The notes under the pieces were generated by a model, which had not been told where the DNA came from, made no database searches, and was given only the letters and a program-made list of their open reading frames with translations. The translations under genes were made by a program, and so were the position numbers. DNA of 64,000 bases from Novosphingobium sp. G106 (GTDB taxonomy: Bacteria > Pseudomonadota > Alphaproteobacteria > Sphingomonadales > Sphingomonadaceae): contig NZ_JAHOOZ010000001.1 of assembly GCF_019075875.1 (NCBI RefSeq), positions 5,991,501 to 6,055,500 on the forward strand, in the 5' to 3' direction. Of this stretch, positions 1 to 7,619 are shown piece after piece (position 1 is the stretch's first letter; each line of letters starts with the position of its first letter).

Positions 1-2031
1 ATTGGCACCTATCTGCCGATGGCGAAGCCGACGGCACTCGGGCTCATCGCCATAGGAATCGGCAGCTTCCTGCTGACGCGCGAGATCGGTCTGGTGATGA
101 TCTGGCGTGACCGCGGACCGGCGGGAACGATGTTCCGCAAGACCTTGCCGCTTCTTGTGATGCTTCCGCTGGTCGCGGGCGTCCTGCGCATCTGGGGCCT
201 GCAGAAGGGCCTCTACAGCGAGGAAGCCGGCATAGCGCTGCAGATCATCACCAACATCATCATCACCACGACGCTGCTGATGGTCGGCACGCTGGCGCTT
301 TTCCGCAGCGATCTCGCCCGGCGCGAGCGGGAAATCGAACTGCGCAACAGCGAGCAGTTCAACCGGCTCGTCGCCTCGGCCAATCCTGACTGCATCTCGC
401 TGCTCGACGAGGATCACACCACGCTCTTCGCCAATGAGGCGCTGCTGCAGGCGCACGGGCTGACCGATCTCGCCGACCTGCTGGGCAAGCCCTACGGCTA
501 TCGGCTCGATCCCGCGGCCAAGGTCGAACGCGATGCCGCGCTGCTCGCAGCGCGCGACGGCGGCGTCGGCCGGTTTACGCTGTGCTACCCCGACGGCGAC
601 GGCTGCGAGCGCTGGTTCGATACGATCATCTCGAAGCTTCCGCCCGATCACGACTGGCCGTTCCGCTACCTGGCCATTTCGCGCGATATTTCCGAGAAAC
701 GCGAGATCGAGGACCAGGTGCGGTGGAAGGCGTCGCACGACGATCTGACTCATTTGCCCAACCGCGCGCAGTTCCAGCTACATCTCGACGGCTATGTCCG
801 GCAGGCCAGGCAGGAAGGCTTCGCCCTGCTGCTGCTCGACATCGACAATTTCAAGATGGTCAACGACACGCTGGGCCACGACGCCGGCGACCGACTGCTG
901 ATCACCGTCGCCGAGCGTCTCGCCAAGGCCGTGCGCCAGGGCGACATCGTCGCGCGCCTCGCCGGCGACGAATTCGCCGTGATCGCGCGCGACATTCGCA
1001 CTGAGCCCGGCGCGGTCGCCGTGGCCGAGCGGATATTCGAAAGCCTGCGCGAGCCCTGGCTCTACAAGGGACGGCTGGGGGAATGCCGCGTCAGCATCGG
1101 CGCCTCGCTTGCCCCGCGGCATGGCGATACCGCCGAGGAACTGTTCAAGCACGCCGACATCGCGCTCTATGACGCCAAGTCGCGCGGCAAGGGCCAGATC
1201 GCGGTGTTCCGTCCGAGCATGAAATCCGCGGTCGAGAAGCGCAACCGTCAAATCTCGCTGGCACGCCATGCGCTCAGCCGCGATTTCGTCATCCCCTATT
1301 ACCAGCCCAAGGTCGAGCTGTCCTCGGGGCGGGTGGCGGGCTTCGAGGCGCTGCTGCGCTGGCGTCACCCGACTCAGGGCGTGCAGATGCCGGCGACGAT
1401 CCAGGCCGCCTTCGAGGATCTCGAACTCGCGGGAGAAATCACCGAGCGGATGCTCAGCCACGTCCTGCTCGACATGCGGCGCTGGCTCGATCGCGGCCTG
1501 TCGTTCGGCCACGTCGCGATCAACGTGACGGCAGCCGACCTCAAGCAGGACGATTTCGCCGACCGCTTGCTCGAAAGCCTTCGCCGCCACGGACTGCCGC
1601 ACGATTGCCTGCAGGTCGAGATAACCGAGACTGTGTTCATGGGCCGCGGCGCCGAATATGTCGAACGCGCGCTGCGCCTGCTGCACGATTCCGGTATCCG
1701 CGTGGCGCTCGACGATTTCGGCACCGGCTATGCCTCGCTGTCGCACCTCAAGCAGTTCCCGGTCGACATCGTGAAGATCGACCGGTCGTTCCTGCACGAT
1801 TTCGCGCTCGATCCGCAGAACCAGGCGATCATCAATACGGTGATCAGCCTTGGCCACAGCCTCGACATCGCCATCGTCGCTGAGGGTATTGAGACGCCCG
1901 AGCAGGAGAGCCACCTGCTCGCCCGCGGCTGCACTTATGGCCAGGGCTACCTCTACGGCAAGGCCGTGCCCGCGCTGCGCGTGCCGCGGCTGCTGGCCGC
2001 GCCGCTTGGCGAGTGGCGTAGCGCTGCCTAG
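1..2031 (+). CDS. PAS-GGDEF-EAL cyclic-di-GMP signalling protein, 5' end cut by the window
   Basis: This is a membrane-bound protein that probably makes and/or degrades cyclic di-GMP. Numbering is from the ATG at 19. Three hydrophobic stretches (about residues 8-25, 44-62, 74-95) precede a PAS domain (about 110-225), a GGDEF domain (about 232-395) with signature AGDEF, and an EAL domain (about 410-655) with FEALLRW and DDFGTGYASL. Both catalytic signatures look intact, so it could be bifunctional. The frame is open from base 1 with no stop before the ATG at 19, and that ATG falls beside a membrane-type segment, so I infer the real start lies upstream and the sensory N-terminus is missing here. 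It is followed after 76 bases by a stress-type gene with its own promoter. Confidence 0.9.
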   Translation: MGTYLPMAKPTALGLIAIGIGSFLLTREIGLVMIWRDRGPAGTMFRKTLPLLVMLPLVAGVLRIWGLQKGLYSEEAGIALQIITNIIITTTLLMVGTLALFRSDLARREREIELRNSEQFNRLVASANPDCISLLDEDHTTLFANEALLQAHGLTDLADLLGKPYGYRLDPAAKVERDAALLAARDGGVGRFTLCYPDGDGCERWFDTIISKLPPDHDWPFRYLAISRDISEKREIEDQVRWKASHDDLTHLPNRAQFQLHLDGYVRQARQEGFALLLLDIDNFKMVNDTLGHDAGDRLLITVAERLAKAVRQGDIVARLAGDEFAVIARDIRTEPGAVAVAERIFESLREPWLYKGRLGECRVSIGASLAPRHGDTAEELFKHADIALYDAKSRGKGQIAVFRPSMKSAVEKRNRQISLARHALSRDFVIPYYQPKVELSSGRVAGFEALLRWRHPTQGVQMPATIQAAFEDLELAGEITERMLSHVLLDMRRWLDRGLSFGHVAINVTAADLKQDDFADRLLESLRRHGLPHDCLQVEITETVFMGRGAEYVERALRLLHDSGIRVALDDFGTGYASLSHLKQFPVDIVKIDRSFLHDFALDPQNQAIINTVISLGHSLDIAIVAEGIETPEQESHLLARGCTYGQGYLYGKAVPALRVPRLLAAPLGEWRSAA

Positions 2032-2050
2032 TGGCTATCCCCCGGTATCG

Positions 2051-2075
2051 GGAACGAAACCCATAGCCTATCGTT
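2051..2075 (+). promoter_or_regulatory. EcfG-type promoter of the GlsB/YeaQ-like gene
   Basis: GGAAC at 2051-2055, a 16-base spacer, and CGTT at 2072-2075. This matches the known consensus for the alphaproteobacterial general stress sigma factor EcfG (GGAAC-N16/17-CGTT). The expected transcript start, near 2082, leaves a short leader of about 25 bases before the ATG at 2108. Site seen directly; use by EcfG is inferred. Confidence 0.8.
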
Positions 2076-2107
2076 ATGCCGTACATCACAACAGGAGTGT
2101 GCGTGCC

Positions 2108-2377
2108 ATGACCCTTATTCTCGTTCTCGTCGTCGGCGGCATCATCGGCTGGCTGGCCAGCATCGTGATGCGGACCGACGCCCAGCAGGGTGTCCTGCTC
2201 AACGTCGTCGTCGGTATCGTCGGCGCGCTGATCGCCGGTGTGCTGATCACCCCGCTGATCGGCGGTGCGCCGATCACCAGCGGCACTTTCGACTTCATGT
2301 CGCTGCTGGCATCGTTCCTCGGCGCGGTCGTCCTGCTGGCGATCATCAACCTCTTCCGCCGCGGCTCGGTTCGCTAA
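2108..2377 (+). CDS. GlsB/YeaQ/YmgE family small membrane protein
   Basis: This is an 89-residue, almost wholly hydrophobic protein of the family formerly called transglycosylase-associated proteins. They are inner-membrane proteins of unknown biochemical role that are commonly induced by general stress. Three membrane segments can be seen (about residues 2-18, 27-47 and 60-80), with the glycine-rich GGIIGWLAS motif near the start. The ATG at 2108 is preferred over upstream in-frame codons because AGGAG lies 10 bases before it and the upstream part overlaps the previous gene. A consensus EcfG promoter lies directly upstream and a strong terminator directly downstream, so it is a single-gene GSR transcript. 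Confidence 0.88.
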   Translation: MTLILVLVVGGIIGWLASIVMRTDAQQGVLLNVVVGIVGALIAGVLITPLIGGAPITSGTFDFMSLLASFLGAVVLLAIINLFRRGSVR

Positions 2378-2400
2378 GCCTAAGCAATTGCAGCAAGAAG

Positions 2401-2431
2401 GATGGCGGGCCGCGTGCCCGTCATCTTTTTT
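2401..2431 (+). terminator. Rho-independent terminator after the GlsB/YeaQ-like gene
   Basis: A 10-bp stem (2401-2410 with 2416-2425, one G-U pair), a 5-base loop, then six T. It ends the short stress transcript before sodB. Confidence 0.85.
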
Positions 2432-2508
2432 GCACATCCGGTCGGTAGGTCGGCAACTCGATAGGGGAGTGGGGCTTTTCCAAGGCACGCAATACAGGAA
2501 ACCCACCC

Positions 2509-3159
2509 ATGACCATTTCGCTTACGCCGCTGCCCTATCCCGCCGACGCGCTCGAACCGCACATTTCAAGCCGCACGCTCGAGCTGCACCACGGGGCCCA
2601 TCACAAGGCCTACGTCGACAAGACCAATGAGGCGATCAAGGGCACCTACCTGGCCGACGCCGATCTCAACGCCATCGTTCTGGCCGCCAGGGGTGAAGCC
2701 AAGCTGTTCAACAACGCCTCGCAGGTGTGGAACCACGGCTTCTACTGGAACAGCCTGACGCCTAGCGCGGGCAAGCCCAGCGACAAATTGCAGCAGGCGA
2801 TCGACCGCGACTTCGGTTCGATTGACGCGCTGAAGACGCAGCTTGCCGAGAAGGCTACCGGCCATTTCGCCTCGGGCTGGGCCTGGCTCGTCGCCGACGA
2901 TGGCAAGCTCAGCGTGGTCGACACGCACGATGCCGCCTCGCCGTTCAGCGAAGGCAAGGGCAATCCGCTGCTGACGATCGACGTGTGGGAGCACGCCTAC
3001 TACCTCGACGTGCAGAACAAGCGTCCCGACTATGTGAAAGCGGTGCTCGACAAGCTGTTGAACTGGAGCTTCGCTTCGGAAAACTTCGAGCGCGGCAGCG
3101 CCTGGCACTATCCGGCGGCAGCGCAACAGTCGGCTTTCAATCTCGAATCCGCCAAGTAA
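2509..3159 (+). CDS. sodB: Superoxide dismutase [Fe]
   Basis: Cytoplasmic superoxide dismutase of 216 residues, converting superoxide to hydrogen peroxide and oxygen. The metal-binding histidines and aspartate lie in LELHHGAHHKAYV, QVWNHGFYW and DVWEHAYYLD. Glutamine in the QVWNH segment and the THDA segment (rather than the Mn-type glutamine) point to the iron type. Length is normal. The start follows a CAGGAA ribosome site. It stands alone between a terminator and a hairpin shared with ecfG; I see no EcfG-type promoter upstream despite the stress setting. Confidence 0.95.
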   Translation: MTISLTPLPYPADALEPHISSRTLELHHGAHHKAYVDKTNEAIKGTYLADADLNAIVLAARGEAKLFNNASQVWNHGFYWNSLTPSAGKPSDKLQQAIDRDFGSIDALKTQLAEKATGHFASGWAWLVADDGKLSVVDTHDAASPFSEGKGNPLLTIDVWEHAYYLDVQNKRPDYVKAVLDKLLNWSFASENFERGSAWHYPAAAQQSAFNLESAK

Positions 3160-3168
3160 CCCTTTCGC

Positions 3169-3194
3169 GTGATCCTCCCGACTGGGAGGATCAC
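3169..3194. terminator. Bidirectional hairpin between sodB and ecfG
   Basis: A perfect 11-bp stem (3169-3179 with 3184-3194) with a 4-base loop lies between two convergent genes and overlaps the stop codon of ecfG. There is no long T tract on either side, so it may act as a weak terminator or protect the mRNA 3' end. Confidence 0.6.
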
Positions 3195-3730
3195 GCCTTC
3201 TCGTGTTCGACGGTGATCGTGTCGCGGTCGGGATCGAGCAGCCGGGCGAGCTGGTCGCGCGCACGGGCGACACGGCTTTTCATCGTGCCGATCGCGCAGT
3301 CGCTGATGTTTGCGGCTTCCTCGTAAGTGAAACCGCCGGCGCCCACGAGCAGCAGCGCCTCACGCCGTTCGGGCGAGAGCTTGAGCAAAGCGGTTTCCAT
3401 GTCTGACAAGTGCAAAGGTGCTTCCTGATCGGCTTCCATCGTCAGCAGCCGCTCTGCCGCATCGGGGTCGTAGTCGGCCTGGTGGCGGTTGCGGCGTAGT
3501 TCGCTCAGGAAATGGTTGCGCAGGATTGCGAAAGTCCAGGCACGCATATTGGTGCCGGGGGTGAAGCGATCGCGTGCGACCCAGGCCTTGATCGCGGTTT
3601 CCTGGACGAGATCGTCGGCGAAGTCGGGCCGGCCGCAGAGGCCACGAGCGAAGGCACGCAGATGCGGCAGGACCGCCAGCAGATCGCGCTTGAATCCGTC
3701 GTCGCCTTCGGCTGCGGTTGGTTCAGTCAC
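3191..3730 (-). CDS. ecfG: General stress response sigma factor EcfG
   Basis: This is an ECF sigma factor of the EcfG group (179 residues), the output of the alphaproteobacterial GSR. It directs RNA polymerase to GGAAC-N16/17-CGTT promoters and is held inactive by NepR. Region 2 is visible around HLRAFARGLCGRPDFADDLVQE through NMRAWTFAILRNHF. Region 4 follows at LSPERREALLLVGAGGFTYEEAA. The chosen start is the GTG at 3728-3730, whose sequence overlaps the nepR stop (GTGACTGA), a typical translational coupling. A longer reading to 3772 would run far into nepR. It is cotranscribed with nepR. A second, broken paralogue lies at 7620-8271. Confidence 0.93.
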   Translation of the reverse strand: MTEPTAAEGDDGFKRDLLAVLPHLRAFARGLCGRPDFADDLVQETAIKAWVARDRFTPGTNMRAWTFAILRNHFLSELRRNRHQADYDPDAAERLLTMEADQEAPLHLSDMETALLKLSPERREALLLVGAGGFTYEEAANISDCAIGTMKSRVARARDQLARLLDPDRDTITVEHEKA

Positions 3731-3926
3731 GCTCGTTCTTCGCCCGGTCGAGCTTCTTGAGCAAATCGTCAAAGCTGTCGGGCAGGGGCTCGTGCACGAC
3801 GGAGTTGTAGAGCTGCCTCAAGCCATCTGCCCAGCCGGGTTCCTTGGCGTCCCCAGCCTTTGACGGGCGGCGAGGGGCGCGCTTCCGGTCATCCATTCCC
3901 GGTGGCTGACTCAAAACGAACTCCAT
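3723..3926 (-). CDS. nepR: Anti-sigma factor NepR
   Basis: This is a small anti-sigma factor (67 residues). Known NepR proteins bind EcfG in unstressed cells and are pulled off by phosphorylated PhyR, which mimics the sigma factor. The conserved core is at LRQLYNSVVHEPLPDSFDDLLKKLD, whose two short helices form the binding surface; I identify it from this core, its size and its position. The ATG at 3926 is preferred to an upstream in-frame codon at 4025, which would add a hydrophobic stretch not expected in this family. A start at 3896 is also possible. It overlaps ecfG and is preceded by a palindromic EcfG-type promoter, implying autoregulation. Confidence 0.9.
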   Translation of the reverse strand: MEFVLSQPPGMDDRKRAPRRPSKAGDAKEPGWADGLRQLYNSVVHEPLPDSFDDLLKKLDRAKNERD

Positions 3927-3996
3927 CTTGCAACGTCCTATTTCCTTCCAATCAGCGGGTGCGTCAAGCACGCTGCTGAGAACGACTATCAGGATT

Positions 3997-4023
3997 GGAA
4001 CTTTCAACCGGACACATGGTTCC
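3997..4023. promoter_or_regulatory. Palindromic, bidirectional EcfG-type promoter
   Basis: GGAAC (3997-4001), 17 bases, then GTTCC (4019-4023). Read on the plus strand it is GGAAC-N16-GGTT facing the sensor kinase. Read on the minus strand it is GGAAC-N16-AGTT facing nepR-ecfG. Only the least conserved first base of the -10 element departs from CGTT on each strand. Each -35 element supplies most of the opposite -10 element. Predicted leaders are about 65 bases (nepR) and 78 bases (kinase). Confidence 0.65.
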
Positions 4024-4105
4024 ATTGCCGTGAAAAGCTTGCCAAGAGGGGGGAGGGCACGCGCGCTGACCTGGGACAGCCGGTTTCCCGATATGATCGA
4101 GGTCT

Positions 4106-5767
4106 ATGGACAGAGCGCTGCTAGCCCGTGTTGAAAAGCAGGCGTGGTTTCACCGCTATCCCCGCGGTTGGCCACTGCTGCTGTTCGTGCTCGTCGCGCT
4201 CGGAACCGTGCTCAGTGTGATCGCGATTGAGCGCGCCGAGGCCGAGCGGCGGCAACTGGAGCTCGATCGCAACGTCACCGAACTGGCATCGGGCCTGCAG
4301 CGCCGCGCTTCGGAGAATATCGCCATCCTGCGGGCTGGTGCGGCGCTGTTCACCGCCAACGACCGGGTCACGCCGCAGGCCTTCGCCGGCATTGCGCAGG
4401 GCCTTTATACCGGCGGTGACTATCACGGCGCGATGGGCCTTGCCTGGGCGCGCTGGATGCCGGTGGGCGAGGTTGCGCAGTTCGAAACGGCAGTGCGTGG
4501 CGGGGTGGATCCGGACTACAAGGTACATCCACCTGCCGAGGACGGGCGCGAGATTGCGGTGCCCATTCTCTATGTCGCGCCGGAGAGCCCGGCCAACCGC
4601 GCTGCCATCGGCTTCGACATGTATTCGGAAGCTACGCGCCGCGAGGCCATGGAACTGGCCGCGGGATTGGGGCAGCCAGTGGCTTCGGGCAAGGTCCACC
4701 TGGTCCAGGACGCTGACCAGCCCGGGGCTTCCGGCTTCCTGATCTACATGCCGGTGTTCCAGGGCGAAGGCTCTGCGCGCCGCGTCCGCGGCTTCGTCTA
4801 TAGTCCGTTCCGGGCGCGCGAATTCCTCGATTCCGCCGTCGAACTGGTGCGGGACCGGGGTGTCGAAATTTCCATCTACGACGGCATCCGCCGTCCCGAC
4901 CGCCTGCTCGTCTCGCGCGCGGTTTCCGGCGAGAACGCGATGTCGATGGACCGCCGCATCGTCGTCGCCAACCGGCCGTGGATCGTCAGCGTCAGCTTCA
5001 AGCGAGCACGAACGCTGTCGGCCCTGTCGCGCGCGACCTTGGTGTTCGGTGCGGTGCTCGGTGTCCTGGTCCTGTTCATCGCCCGGCTCATCACCAAGCG
5101 TTCGGCCGAGGACCGCGTGGTTCTCGAATGGCTGAGCGACCAGTCGGCGATCCGTACCTCGCTGACCCGCGAGCTCAACCACCGGGTCAAGAATACTCTG
5201 GCCAACGTGCTGTCGATCGTCGCGCTAACCCGGCGGCGCTCGGTCGACATCGACGATTTCGCGGAAAGCCTGACCGGGCGCATCCGTGCACTATCGGCGA
5301 CGCACGACCTGCTCTCGCAGAGCGACTGGACCGACGCACCGATCGCCGAGATCGTTCGCAGCGAACTGGCGCCCTACATGGGGACCGGCGACGCGCATGT
5401 GGAACTGACCGGCCCGGCGATAAACCTCGCACCCAACGATGCCATGTCGCTGGGCCTCGCTATCCACGAGCTCGCGACCAATGCCGCCAAGTACGGCGCG
5501 CTGAGCACGGCTGCCGGGCGCGTGTTCATCGAATGGCGGCTGGTATCGCCTGAGGTCGCCGAGCTGCATTGGCGCGAGGCCGGCGGCCCGCCAGTCCAGG
5601 CGCCGAGCAAGCGCGGTTTCGGCCGCGACCTGCTAGAGAAGATCGTCGCGCACGAGCTGCAATCGAAGGTCGACCTGCGCTTCGATCCCTCGGGCGTCGA
5701 ATGCACGCTGCGCGTCCCTGTGCGCAAGCTGACGAGCTTCGCCCTGCGCAGCGGCAAACGGACCTAG
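4106..5767 (+). CDS. CHASE-domain HWE/HisKA_2 sensor histidine kinase of the GSR locus
   Basis: This is a 553-residue inner-membrane sensor. One membrane segment (about residues 20-40) is followed by a periplasmic CHASE domain (about 45-240), a second membrane segment (about 300-325) and a cytoplasmic HRxxN-type kinase core. His359 in ELNHRVKN is the expected phosphorylation site, and HELATNAAKYGALS is the ATP-binding N box. Kinases of this family feed the PhyR pathway; in Sphingomonas a similarly placed sensor (PhyP) acts as a negative regulator, so direction of action cannot be read from sequence. It is divergent from nepR-ecfG across a shared promoter and convergent with phyR. Confidence 0.88.
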   Translation: MDRALLARVEKQAWFHRYPRGWPLLLFVLVALGTVLSVIAIERAEAERRQLELDRNVTELASGLQRRASENIAILRAGAALFTANDRVTPQAFAGIAQGLYTGGDYHGAMGLAWARWMPVGEVAQFETAVRGGVDPDYKVHPPAEDGREIAVPILYVAPESPANRAAIGFDMYSEATRREAMELAAGLGQPVASGKVHLVQDADQPGASGFLIYMPVFQGEGSARRVRGFVYSPFRAREFLDSAVELVRDRGVEISIYDGIRRPDRLLVSRAVSGENAMSMDRRIVVANRPWIVSVSFKRARTLSALSRATLVFGAVLGVLVLFIARLITKRSAEDRVVLEWLSDQSAIRTSLTRELNHRVKNTLANVLSIVALTRRRSVDIDDFAESLTGRIRALSATHDLLSQSDWTDAPIAEIVRSELAPYMGTGDAHVELTGPAINLAPNDAMSLGLAIHELATNAAKYGALSTAAGRVFIEWRLVSPEVAELHWREAGGPPVQAPSKRGFGRDLLEKIVAHELQSKVDLRFDPSGVECTLRVPVRKLTSFALRSGKRT

Positions 5768-5816
5768 CGCCCCTCCCAAGTAGGGGAAGGACGCCTGTTC
5801 TCTCAGTCTTTGATGA

Positions 5817-6623
5817 TCAGTTAAGCGGCCTTCCGGTGCCGAAGAACAGCGCCTGGCTGATCGCGGTACGCACGGTCGATTCCTGGAACGGCTTGGTCAC
5901 GAGGTAGGTCGGCTCGGGCCGCTCGCCGGTCAGCAGCTTCTCGGGATAGGCGGTTATGAAGATCACCGGCAGGTCGCCGAACTTGAGTAGGTCCTCGACC
6001 GCGTCGATGCCCGAACTGCCGTCGGCGAGCTGGATGTCGGCGAGGACGAGGCCGGCCGGGTTTTGGGCGAAGATCTCGAGTGCCTGGCTGCGCGTCGCCG
6101 CCGTGCCGATGACCCGGTGGCCGAGATCGCTGACCAGGCCTTCGAGCTGCATCGAGATCAGCGGCTCATCCTCGATGATCAGCACGTCGGTCGTGGTCTC
6201 GCTCTCGATTTCCTCGATCGCCTGGGCGACCATGGCATCGACATTGCCGGGCGAGGTGTCGAGGATCGTCGCCGCCTCCTCGTAGGAGAAATCCTCGAGC
6301 GTCGTCAGCAGTAGCGCCTGGCGGTGGGTCGGCGTGACATGCGCCAGCCGCGTCTGCGCCGCCTGTTCCTGCGATCCGCCGCCGATATCGCCGCCGGCAT
6401 CGGCCGTGACTGGTTCGACGTGGCCGGTCGACCAGATGCGGTTGAACGCGGCATAGAGCGCGACCCGGCCTTTGCCGATCTGGTCGAGCAGTTCGCTGTC
6501 GGCCAACGCCGCTTCGAGCGTGGCGCGGACGTAAGTGTCGCCCGACGTTTGCGAGCCGGTCAGCGCGCGAGCATAGCGGCGCAGGTAGGGAAGCTGGACG
6601 GCAATCTGATCAGCCATCGACAT
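5817..6623 (-). CDS. phyR: General stress response regulator PhyR
   Basis: This is the partner-switching anti-anti-sigma factor of the GSR (268 residues). The N-terminal part (residues 1-140) is an EcfG-like sigma domain that binds NepR. The C-terminal part (145-265) is a receiver. Asp196 in LADIQL is the expected phosphoacceptor, with Thr224 and Lys244 completing the active site. The ATG at 6623 has GAGG 6 to 7 bases upstream; a longer open frame upstream has no family support. I see no consensus EcfG promoter directly upstream of this gene, unlike its partners. Confidence 0.93.
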   Translation of the reverse strand: MSMADQIAVQLPYLRRYARALTGSQTSGDTYVRATLEAALADSELLDQIGKGRVALYAAFNRIWSTGHVEPVTADAGGDIGGGSQEQAAQTRLAHVTPTHRQALLLTTLEDFSYEEAATILDTSPGNVDAMVAQAIEEIESETTTDVLIIEDEPLISMQLEGLVSDLGHRVIGTAATRSQALEIFAQNPAGLVLADIQLADGSSGIDAVEDLLKFGDLPVIFITAYPEKLLTGERPEPTYLVTKPFQESTVRTAISQALFFGTGRPLN

Positions 6624-6781
6624 GACGTACCTCGAGAAATCTATCAGGATTTGAATGGTGTAATCGAACGCAGCAACTTGTCGACCGCTCAGGGCGGAGC
6701 CTTGCGCCGATCGCACCGGATGCAGCGCGTTTCTATCACCTTGCGGGTTTCCGGGCGCCAAAAATATTTTTTCGGGTCGCG

Positions 6782-6806
6782 GGAACCAAGCGCAAGAGAT
6801 GGTGTT
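6782..6806 (+). promoter_or_regulatory. EcfG-like promoter candidate without an obvious gene
   Basis: GGAAC at 6782-6786, a 16-base spacer and TGTT at 6803-6806 (one mismatch to CGTT). It faces the non-coding stretch, not phyR. Confidence 0.4.
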
Positions 6807-7098
6807 TTTCCGATATCACCACTGGCCCTCCCGTACCCACCCCCGCAAACCGGTGGTGACCCGATCCCGAGACCTCCGCTCCCTTCACCGAGTGCGGAGG
6901 TCTCATGGTTTCTGGGGTCCGAGAATTCCGCCCGGTGGGGATGGCTGCGATCAGCATTTTCGAAGCCGGTGAAAACATCTCGCAGCATCCCGCCCTATCT
7001 TGCGTGCTCGCGGAGCGTCGACGACGCAACCGAACACGCCGCAGAACGCGCGGCGTGGCGATGGGTTCCAGGTTCCTATGCGCTTTTTTGCACGTAAA

Positions 7099-7127
7099 GC
7101 GGCGGCCGATCGCTGACCGGCCGCCGC
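7099..7127 (-). terminator. Probable terminator of the 7462-7156 gene
   Basis: A 9-bp all-GC stem (7099-7107 with 7119-7127), an 11-base loop, then only TTT on the minus strand. It lies 29 bases after the stop of the minus-strand gene. Confidence 0.5.
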
Positions 7128-7155
7128 AAGGTTTCGTTGCGAGCTCGGTGAGGGC

Positions 7156-7462
7156 TTACTGCCGTTCGGCGACGAGCTCCTCGAGCGCCTTGCTGACGCG
7201 GCGGTGCTCGCTGGCGAGGCGCGATTCCTGTTCCTGCGAAATCGGATCGGAAGCGCTCATTCCTTCGGATTCGGCTTCGAGCCTCTGATCCAGGTCCTTC
7301 TTCCACTGTCGCAGCAGCTCTTCACGCGTCGCGACATCGAGATCGATGTCCTCGCGCAGGTCTTCGGGGCTCGAATAGTGCCGGCGCGGATCGGGGGGCC
7401 TTGTCCGCTGCGGCGTCGTTGTTGACCGCATGCGCTGGCGCTGTGTCGGTGACATCACCCAT
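7156..7462 (-). CDS. Conserved small acidic stress-type protein, apparently frameshifted
   Basis: The function is unknown. The body of the protein reads from DPRRHYSSPEDL through ELLRQWKKDLDQRLEAES to ALEELVAERQ, a charged and probably helical protein. The best start is the ATG at 7462, with AGGAG 6 bases before it, but that frame (MGDVTDTAPAHAVNND) ends at 7322. The body is read in another frame that opens at a GTG at 7458. Removing one C from the C6 run at 7393-7398 joins the ATG frame to the body (DKAP then DPRRHY). This is therefore either a sequencing or real frameshift, or a GTG start in the second frame. An exact EcfG promoter (7532-7508) lies upstream, making it a GSR target. Confidence 0.6.
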
Positions 7463-7507
7463 TACGATCTCCTGTGTGTCGCGGCCAAGACGGCCGGGCA
7501 GAACAGG

Positions 7508-7532
7508 AACGCGGGCGCCGCGGAGCAGTTCC
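7508..7532 (-). promoter_or_regulatory. EcfG-type promoter, minus strand
   Basis: On the minus strand GGAAC (7532-7528), 16 bases, CGTT (7511-7508): an exact consensus match. The predicted leader to the ATG at 7462 is about 40 bases. It is divergent from the promoter at 7559-7584. Confidence 0.82.
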
Positions 7533-7558
7533 GGATTTGGAACGAAATCGGACCGGCG

Positions 7559-7584
7559 GGAACCATTGTGACACAACCGGCGTT
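7559..7584 (+). promoter_or_regulatory. EcfG-type promoter of the second ecfG gene
   Basis: GGAAC (7559-7563), 17 bases, CGTT (7581-7584): exact consensus with the longer spacer. The ribosome site GGAGGAG at 7608-7614 and the ATG at 7620 follow at a suitable distance. Confidence 0.82.
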
Positions 7585-7619
7585 TGTCGGTGGAGAATAA
7601 ACAACCTGGAGGAGTTCGT

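Larger units (their letters stand above)
6624..7155. other. 532-bp non-coding stretch between phyR and the next minus-strand gene
   Basis: No convincing coding frame is seen. It holds the phyR leader and an EcfG-like plus-strand site at 6782-6806. It also holds perfect inverted repeats at 6869-6879/6894-6904 (11 bp, 14-base loop) and 7035-7042/7050-7057 (8 bp), plus a GC-rich hairpin at 7099-7127. It could encode a small RNA; see findings. Confidence 0.6.

Noticed and set aside
778..1914. Long antisense open frames inside GC-rich genes (for example 778-1914, 27366-29309, 34043-35980, 52709-54922)
   Set aside because: They mirror highly conserved genes on the other strand, have no domain or ribosome site, and are the usual result of GC-rich codon use.
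5770..5786. Terminator between the CHASE kinase and phyR genes
   Set aside because: Only a 5-bp stem (CCCCT/AGGGG) without a T tract; too weak to call.
6624..6780. EcfG-type promoter for phyR
   Set aside because: No GGAAC at the right distance from a CGTT on the minus strand; the only CGTT (near 6670) has no matching -35.
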